Assembly (NCBI GenBank): GCA_040079935.1
Contig: JBEBJI010000004.1
Coordinates: 1 to 64,000, forward strand
DNA from: Methylotenera_A sp040079935
Lineage (GTDB): Bacteria > Pseudomonadota > Gammaproteobacteria > Burkholderiales > Methylophilaceae
Reading direction: 5' to 3'
Length of the DNA: 64,000 nt
The notes beneath the pieces are model-generated. The model ran no database searches. It saw only the letters and a program-made list of their open reading frames with translations, and was not told the DNA's origin. Positions within the stretch are counted from its first letter, which is position 1, and every line of letters starts with the position of its first letter. This document shows, piece by piece, positions 59,602-64,000 of the stretch. The position numbers and the translations under genes are program-made.

Positions 59602-60507
59602 ATGAGCATAGTTTCTGAAATCAATTTACCAAACGCTAGGTCTAGTTTTCAAAACTTCCTAGCCTTGTGCAAGCCGCGCGTTACCACACTCATTGTGTTT
59701 ACCGCGATGATAGGCATGTTCTTAGCCACGCCCAATATGGTGCCATTGGATATTTTATTAGCTGCAACTATTGGTATAGGTATGGCTTCTGGTGCGGCGG
59801 CGGCATTTAATTGTTTGGTAGAGCAAACGATTGACGCCAAAATGGCCCGTACGCGTGGCCGCCCATTGCCGACAGGGCAGGTCACTTCCAAACAAACTTT
59901 TATTTTTGCTACGATTATGGCAAGCATTGGTTTGGCAATTTTGTACTTTTTGGTTAATCCGCTTACTATGTGGCTCACGCTCGCCACCTTTGTGGGTTAT
60001 GCGGTGATTTATACGGTTTTCTTAAAGCCTGCCACACCGCTTAACATTGTCATCGGTGGCTTATCTGGCGCAATGCCGCCCGCGCTGGGTTGGGCGGCTG
60101 TAACGAATACGGTTTCGCCTGAAGCCTTAATTTTAGTACTGATTATTTTTGCTTGGACACCGCCGCATTTTTGGGCATTAGCACTATATCGTCGTGAAGA
60201 ATACGCGAAATCAGGTTTGCCTATGTTGCCAGTGACGCATGGCGAGGAGTACACGCGGTTGCAAATTCTTCTTTACACCATCATCCTCACCGCCGTGACC
60301 TTGTTCCCGTTTGCCATGCGCATGAGCGGTTTTATCTATCTAGGTGCAGCGCTATTGCTTGACGGCTTATTCATAGCTTACGCGATTAGTTTGTATCGGA
60401 AATATTCTGATGATTTAGCACGCAGCATGTTTAAGTTTTCTATTTTGTATTTAACTTTGTTGTTTGCTGCTTTATTGATAGATCACTACTGGTTATTTAG
60501 GCTTTAA
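59602..60507 (+). CDS. ctaB: Protoheme IX farnesyltransferase (heme O synthase)
   Basis: A UbiA-type prenyltransferase of 301 residues and about nine helices that makes heme O for the oxidase. The Asp-rich motif is in NCLVEQTIDAKMARTRGRPL (about 71-90) with the second in FAWTPPHFWALALYRREEYA. With ctaA it completes heme a synthesis for the oxidase encoded upstream. Confidence 0.96.
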   Translation: MSIVSEINLPNARSSFQNFLALCKPRVTTLIVFTAMIGMFLATPNMVPLDILLAATIGIGMASGAAAAFNCLVEQTIDAKMARTRGRPLPTGQVTSKQTFIFATIMASIGLAILYFLVNPLTMWLTLATFVGYAVIYTVFLKPATPLNIVIGGLSGAMPPALGWAAVTNTVSPEALILVLIIFAWTPPHFWALALYRREEYAKSGLPMLPVTHGEEYTRLQILLYTIILTAVTLFPFAMRMSGFIYLGAALLLDGLFIAYAISLYRKYSDDLARSMFKFSILYLTLLFAALLIDHYWLFRL

Positions 60508-60515
60508 TAGCGATT

Positions 60516-60592
60516 TGGTGCGCCCGGCGGGAGTCGAACCCACGACCTTTGGCTTCGGAAACCAACACTCTATCCAGCTGAGCTACGGGCGC
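60516..60592 (-). tRNA. tRNA-Arg (anticodon CCG)
   Basis: A 77-base tRNA on the minus strand: acceptor GCGCCCG pairs with CGGGCGC, D arm AGCTCAGCTGGATAGAG, anticodon arm TTGGT-TTCCGAA-GCCAA gives CCG, T arm GGGTTCGACTCCC; the CCA end is encoded. A TATAAT lies 12-17 bases upstream on the minus strand (60604-60609). Confidence 0.96.
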
Positions 60593-60675
60593 AATTGAAG
60601 CGCATTATAGCAAAGCGAATGTATTACAGAAGTTTTTATTAGCTTTTTTTATTTTTAACGATTTGGAGCAACACC

Positions 60676-61215
60676 ATGAGTAAACATGACGAACAACATT
60701 CTAGCACAAGCACTTTACAACCGATGGTGATTATTTTGGGCATTTTATTAGTGCTGGCTACTGTAATCGCCATGCTAATAGCTAAACCAGTTGCCGAAGA
60801 TGTAGCGCCAGTTGCTGCACAAGTAGCTGATGTTAAAGAAAATATTGCACCAGTAGCGGTGGTTGAAGTAGCGACGGCGGATACTGGTGCTGCTGCAGCT
60901 AAAAGTGGCGAGGAAGTGGTTAAAGGCGGGTGCGCAATGTGTCATGCGACTGGCATGATGAACTCACCAAAAATTGGCGATGCCGCCCAATGGGCGCCAC
61001 GTATTGCGCAAGGTTATGATACGCTTGTTAAGCATGCGGTAGAAGGTGTCCGTACCATGCCAGCTAAAGGTGGCAATCCAGCTTTAAGTGATGGAGAAGT
61101 GGCGGCTGCAGTGGTGCACATGGCTAATTTATCTGGTGCAAGTTTTGAAGTGCCAAAAGCAGGAGCCGCTACTGCTGCAGAGGTGGCGCCAGCAGAAGCG
61201 CCTGCTACAAACTAA
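60676..61215 (+). CDS. Membrane-anchored cytochrome c5-type protein
   Basis: A 179-residue protein: one N-terminal anchor helix (about 17-39), an Ala/Val-rich flexible linker (40-85), a cytochrome c domain with CAMCH (about 87-91) and a late Met ligand in RTMPAKGGNP, then an Ala/Pro-rich tail. The size and RTMPAKGG match cytochrome c5-like carriers. Placed after the cox cluster, it may feed electrons to the oxidase. GGAGC precedes the ATG. Confidence 0.9.
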   Translation: MSKHDEQHSSTSTLQPMVIILGILLVLATVIAMLIAKPVAEDVAPVAAQVADVKENIAPVAVVEVATADTGAAAAKSGEEVVKGGCAMCHATGMMNSPKIGDAAQWAPRIAQGYDTLVKHAVEGVRTMPAKGGNPALSDGEVAAAVVHMANLSGASFEVPKAGAATAAEVAPAEAPATN

Positions 61216-61233
61216 TTGGTATTGTTTTTTATT

Positions 61234-61264
61234 AAAGCCGCTTAATTATTTAAGCGGCTTTTTT
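61234..61264 (+). terminator. Rho-independent terminator of the cytochrome c5-type gene
   Basis: AAGCCGCTTAA, loop TTAT, TTAAGCGGCTT followed by TTTT, with A residues upstream. Confidence 0.9.
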
Positions 61265-61298
61265 GTGGGCAATGGTTTGTTAAGTTAAAATAGACCCT

Positions 61299-62126
61299 AT
61301 GGCAACTTACGCAATAGGTGATATTCAAGGCTGCTTTCACGCTTTTACAGCGTTATTAGCGCGTCTGCAATTCAACCCCAAGCAAGATAAACTGTGGCTG
61401 GTAGGCGATATTATTAATCGTGGCAGCGGCTCATTAGAAGTATTGCGTTGGTGTTTTCAGCATCAAAGTTCTCTAAGGGTTGTGTTGGGTAACCACGATT
61501 TACACGCATTAGCGGTTGCACACAATTTAAAACCAGCACATAAACACGACACCCTGCAGGCCAGTATCCATGCGCCTGACAGCGATGTTTTATTTAAATG
61601 GTTGCGGCATCAACCATTGATGCATATTGAAAATGAATACGTGATGGTGCATGCAGGTTTGTTCCCAGCGTGGTCAATCGAAAAAGCGGCATGCCTTGCA
61701 AGCGAGGTGAAATGCGCTTTGCAGGCCGATAATTATCGCGAATTTTTAACTAATATGTATGGCAATTCACCTGATTTTTGGCACGAAAATCACATAGGAA
61801 TGGATAGGTTACGCACGATTACCAACGCCATGACGCGCATGCGCATTTGTACTGAAAATGGCGAAATGGAATTTGAATTTAAAGGTGAGTTACAAGATAT
61901 TCCATCTGGCTATACACCTTGGTTTGATGCGCCTGCCAGACAATCTCAAGAAGCAAAAATCATCTGCGGGCATTGGTCAGCGCTGGGTTTGCGGCAACGC
62001 GAAAACGTATTTGCGCTCGATACAGGTTGTTTGTGGGGTGGAAAGTTGACAGCGATGAATTTAGAAACGCAGGCGATTACACAGGTGAATCACGATGCGC
62101 GTGACAAAGCAATCAAGTCAATTTAG
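61299..62126 (+). CDS. apaH: Symmetrical bis(5'-nucleosyl)-tetraphosphatase
   Basis: ApaH hydrolyses diadenosine tetraphosphate to two ADP and removes NpnN caps from RNA. It has 275 residues with metallophosphatase motifs GDIQGCF (7-13), GDIINRGSGSLEV, GNHDLH, HAGLFPAW and the C-terminal ALDTGCLWGG. Codons 85-96 (TLQASIHAPDSD) lie in a 35-bp repeat copy, in the stretch corresponding to E. coli RLTPLLEAPDAD with no length change. Its 3' end overlaps the convergent acyltransferase by 14 bases. Confidence 0.96.
   Translation: MATYAIGDIQGCFHAFTALLARLQFNPKQDKLWLVGDIINRGSGSLEVLRWCFQHQSSLRVVLGNHDLHALAVAHNLKPAHKHDTLQASIHAPDSDVLFKWLRHQPLMHIENEYVMVHAGLFPAWSIEKAACLASEVKCALQADNYREFLTNMYGNSPDFWHENHIGMDRLRTITNAMTRMRICTENGEMEFEFKGELQDIPSGYTPWFDAPARQSQEAKIICGHWSALGLRQRENVFALDTGCLWGGKLTAMNLETQAITQVNHDARDKAIKSI
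61551..61585 (+). repeat. 35-bp palindromic repeat, copy L (inside apaH)
   Basis: CCCTGCAGGCCAGTATCCATGCG matches the left arm and loop at nearly all positions (27 of 35 overall against the idealised repeat); the right arm is decayed. It begins exactly on codon 85 (frame 1). Confidence 0.75.
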
Positions 62127-62874
62127 CTAGAATGGCATCATACGAATTTTGTGTTAATTCACGTCTGTTTTGCCCGTTGGCATGAATGGGTTGCAAAAAA
62201 TGTAGCTCCACCACTGGGGTTTTCTGCATCAAAACTTGATGCATCGAAGCAATTAAAGTAGTTTCTCCCGCATATGCCATGGCAGTATTGATGCTACCGT
62301 TGGCATTTACATATTTAATTGCAACTGGCCAAACTTGTGTGTTCGCGCTAATGGCAGCTTGTAAAACACTGCCCTTGAAAGGCAATACCCGCGCGCCTTC
62401 CAGACCAGCACCATCTGTAGTAGTGCCTTCTGGAAAAAAACATAAATTATCACCAGATTTCAAACTTTCAGCAGTGATATCGACAATGCGTCCCGCCTCT
62501 TGTCGTTTATTCCTGTCAATAAATAAAGTATCCGCCTTTTGTACCAAATAACCAAAAACCGGCCAATTTTTAATATCAGATTTCGCAATAAAGCGTAATG
62601 GAATTAAGCTATTTAAGGCATGAATATCTGACCAAGAAATATGGTTTGCTACAAACATCACACCTTTCACGCTAGGCGCAGGCAAGTCTCCAAAAGTAAC
62701 CACTTTAATATTGAAGGCACGCAGCAAGCCACCACACCACCATTTAATAAGTGTTAATTTGGTATTTTTTTGAATAAATGGCAGCACAACAGCTGCAATC
62801 GTTAATCCAGTGGTAGTGTGAATTAAAATGCGCGCTATTCTATAAATGCGAGTGAACTGGTTACTTTTTGGCAA
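62113..62874 (-). CDS. 1-acyl-glycerol-3-phosphate / lyso-ornithine lipid acyltransferase (PlsC/OlsA)
   Basis: A 253-residue membrane-bound acyltransferase with an N-terminal hydrophobic helix and the PlsC motifs NHISWSDIHAL (HX4D, about 76-86), RFIAKSDIKNWPVFG and FFPEGTTTDG. It starts at TTG 62874, one base after the olsB-like stop, so it is coupled to that gene. Next to an OlsB-type acyltransferase it is most simply the OlsA step of ornithine-lipid synthesis, but a general PlsC role cannot be excluded. Confidence 0.85.
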   Translation of the reverse strand: MPKSNQFTRIYRIARILIHTTTGLTIAAVVLPFIQKNTKLTLIKWWCGGLLRAFNIKVVTFGDLPAPSVKGVMFVANHISWSDIHALNSLIPLRFIAKSDIKNWPVFGYLVQKADTLFIDRNKRQEAGRIVDITAESLKSGDNLCFFPEGTTTDGAGLEGARVLPFKGSVLQAAISANTQVWPVAIKYVNANGSINTAMAYAGETTLIASMHQVLMQKTPVVELHFLQPIHANGQNRRELTQNSYDAILAKLT

Positions 62875-62875
62875 A

Positions 62876-63628
62876 TTATTTTAAGAAATGCGATGCATAT
62901 CTACTGTTGATTTTAGATAAAGGTAACATTACCAGCATATCAGCAGAGTTGAAATAGGCATCCCACGCAGGCTCACCACAAATGTAGGCCCCAAGTCGCA
63001 AATAACCTTTAATTAATGGAGGGCAAACCACTTGCATGTCCTTATTTAACGAGCCAATTGGCAAGGGGTTGTGGGGAAATACACGATATTCTTGTGGTGA
63101 TAAATATTCATCTTTTAATTTATGGTACAAGCTTGCCGCCATGTGGCCACCATCGTGAATAGGCATACTGGCACAACCTATCATGTATTCATAATTGTGC
63201 ATCTGCATGTACTTGGCCAATCCCGCCCACAGTAAAGTAATGGTGCCGCCATTGCGATAATTTTGATGCACACAAGCGCGGCCCAATTCAACTGTGCTGT
63301 CAAAAAGATGTGATAAACGGCTTAAATCAAATTCGCCTGCGGAGTAATATCCGCCTGCTTTATTGGCCTGATGTGGGCTTAAAATGCGATAAGTGCCGAT
63401 AACTTGATGTGTTGCGCTTTCACGTACTAAAAGGTGATCGCAAAAAACATCAAAACCATCAATATCAAGGCCGCCTGTGCCAGAAAGTTGTGCGCCCATT
63501 TCTTCGGCAAATACTTTATAGCGCAAACGTTGCGCTTCGGCAACTTCGGCTGGATTGCGCGCAAGGCTGATATATAGTCGCGGCTGAGGGTGAGTTCGTT
63601 TTAGCGCTAACTGTTTTTTTACAAACAT
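62876..63628 (-). CDS. olsB: GNAT-type N-acyltransferase, probable ornithine N-acyltransferase OlsB
   Basis: A 250-residue soluble protein of the OlsB/hemolysin-like GNAT family, which attaches a 3-hydroxy-acyl chain to ornithine. Motifs: EAQRLRYKVFAEEMGAQL (about 31-48), DIDGFDVFCDHLLVRE, VELGRACVHQNYRNGGTITLLW and a C-terminal PPLIKGYLRLGAYICGEPAWD. The ATG has AAGGAG seven bases upstream. It is the first gene of a pair with the PlsC/OlsA gene, behind a Pho-box-like element. Confidence 0.85.
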   Translation of the reverse strand: MFVKKQLALKRTHPQPRLYISLARNPAEVAEAQRLRYKVFAEEMGAQLSGTGGLDIDGFDVFCDHLLVRESATHQVIGTYRILSPHQANKAGGYYSAGEFDLSRLSHLFDSTVELGRACVHQNYRNGGTITLLWAGLAKYMQMHNYEYMIGCASMPIHDGGHMAASLYHKLKDEYLSPQEYRVFPHNPLPIGSLNKDMQVVCPPLIKGYLRLGAYICGEPAWDAYFNSADMLVMLPLSKINSRYASHFLK

Positions 63629-63680
63629 AACATTTCTCCTTTAGTTGCGAGAGATGTTATGTAAGTAAAGTTAACGAATA

Positions 63681-63709
63681 ATGAAAATTAGATGACTAAT
63701 TGATGACAG
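63681..63709 (-). promoter_or_regulatory. Three-part Pho-box-like element upstream of olsB
   Basis: On the minus strand CTGTCAT, four bases, TAGTCAT, four bases, TTTTCAT: three 7-bp direct repeats at an 11-bp period, the layout of PhoB sites (CTGTCAT-N4-CTGTCAY). It lies 53 bases before the olsB ATG, consistent with phosphate-limitation control. Confidence 0.62.
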
Positions 63710-63734
63710 TTAAATAGTTTAGTGCGTAACGCTA

Positions 63735-64000
63735 CTAATGTGTGACACGTGAAGTATCAGGATTTTCTACAATACGCACTTTTTCGCCTGGATGAAATTG
63801 CTCATCGGCCTCTTGCACAATCGCAATCATCCCGCCGCCATCTAGTTTCACGGTGATTTCAAGTCCATCTTTACGTGTGACGCCTTCTTCAATCGCAGAA
63901 CCGGCGATGCCGCCTGCCACTGCGCCAATTACTGCTGCGATTGCGCTACCGCGACCGCTGCCGATGGAACTGCCGGCAATACCACCTACTGCACCACCTG
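63735..64000 (-). CDS. Glycine-zipper outer-membrane lipoprotein, SlyB-like (5' end outside window)
   Basis: Reading on the minus strand from the window edge, 88 codons are open to the TAG at 63735. The visible part is a Gly/Ala/Ser-rich zipper (GGIAGSSIGSGRGSAIAAV), a second zipper (AGGIAGSAIEEG) and a beta-rich end LEITVKLDGGGMIAIVQEAD, EQFHPGEKVRIVENPD, as in SlyB/Pcp-type lipoproteins of the outer membrane. The signal peptide and lipobox would lie beyond the window. Confidence 0.85.
   Translation of the reverse strand, partial: GGAVGGIAGSSIGSGRGSAIAAVIGAVAGGIAGSAIEEGVTRKDGLEITVKLDGGGMIAIVQEADEQFHPGEKVRIVENPDTSRVTH

Noticed and set aside
61693..61727. Second repeat-like hairpin within apaH (arms GCCTTGCAAGCG and GCTTTGCAGGCC)
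   Set aside because: Arms fit but the loop does not, the frame differs, and the protein segment matches normal ApaH sequence.
1..64000. CRISPR arrays, prophage, insertion sequences or integrative elements
   Set aside because: No regularly spaced direct repeats, transposase, integrase or phage genes are seen; the window is core genome.

Overview
The window looks like chromosomal DNA of a betaproteobacterium, most likely a methylotroph of the Methylophilaceae (Methylotenera/Methylophilus type). This is inferred from gene order and protein style (dusB-fis-purH-purD-hemF, polA next to DUF2782-thrB, tsaB-rimI-UDG remnant, proS-lytic transglycosylase, a caa3-type cox cluster) and a base composition that looks mid-40s % GC by eye (not computed). 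It is almost wholly core genome: I see no prophage, insertion sequence or CRISPR array.

Layout. 1-8 kb: end of cstA with its ybdD-type partner, lgt, ilvD, a hexose-6-phosphate mutarotase, a YyaL-type thioredoxin-domain protein and a small cytochrome c. 8-16 kb (minus strand): two sodium symporters, hemF, purD, purH, fis, dusB. 16-26 kb: ykgJ-type and CinA-like genes, an orphan HEPN-like gene, polA, a LOG protein, DUF2782, thrB, a membrane protein and uvrD. 26-31 kb: ung, a second orphan HEPN-like gene and groES-groEL with a CIRCE operator and a heat-shock-type promoter. 31-46 kb: bioA, dacB, an FKBP lipoprotein, OsmC-like, VOC, coq7, ctpA, a bacterioferritin-like gene, an NlpC/P60 peptidase, a dinG-type helicase, arfB-tsaB-rimI plus a truncated uracil-glycosylase relative, then lemA with two TPM-domain genes. 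46-52 kb: proS, a lytic transglycosylase, DUF1097, a secreted protein, queA and tRNA-Leu. 52-61 kb: the aa3/caa3 cytochrome oxidase structural genes and their assembly set (coxB, coxA, coxC, a 34-codon assembly gene, ctaG, DUF2909, surf1, a thioredoxin-like protein, ctaA, ctaB), tRNA-Arg and a membrane-anchored cytochrome c. 61-64 kb: apaH and a probable ornithine-lipid pair (olsB, olsA/plsC) behind Pho-box-like repeats, then a glycine-zipper lipoprotein running off the end.

The most unusual signal is a dispersed 35-bp palindromic repeat. Its idealised form is a 12-bp arm GCCCTGCAAGCC, an asymmetric 11-base loop AATATCCATGC and a 12-bp arm GGCTTGCAGGGC. Seven copies lie in intergenic gaps, mostly at gene 3' ends and between convergent genes, where they can act as transcript-end hairpins. 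At least five more lie inside genes (end of cstA, linker of polA, end of bioA, start of a TPM-domain gene, a loop of apaH). All five are read in the same frame of the repeat, as A-L-Q-x-x-x-x-x-x-x-R-A-like peptides. One intergenic copy is split by a 51-bp insertion. This resembles the protein-invading palindromes known from Rickettsia, but I know of no description of it in this group.

Secondary points are two lone HEPN-type (RNxxxH) proteins, an orphan terminator with upstream hairpins that may mark a small RNA near 26.2 kb, two small genes (59 and 34 codons), an eroded family-4 uracil-DNA glycosylase, and candidate regulator sites: CIRCE at groESL, FNR/ANR at coxB, a three-part Pho box at olsBA and a 7-1-7 palindrome at the ferritin promoter.
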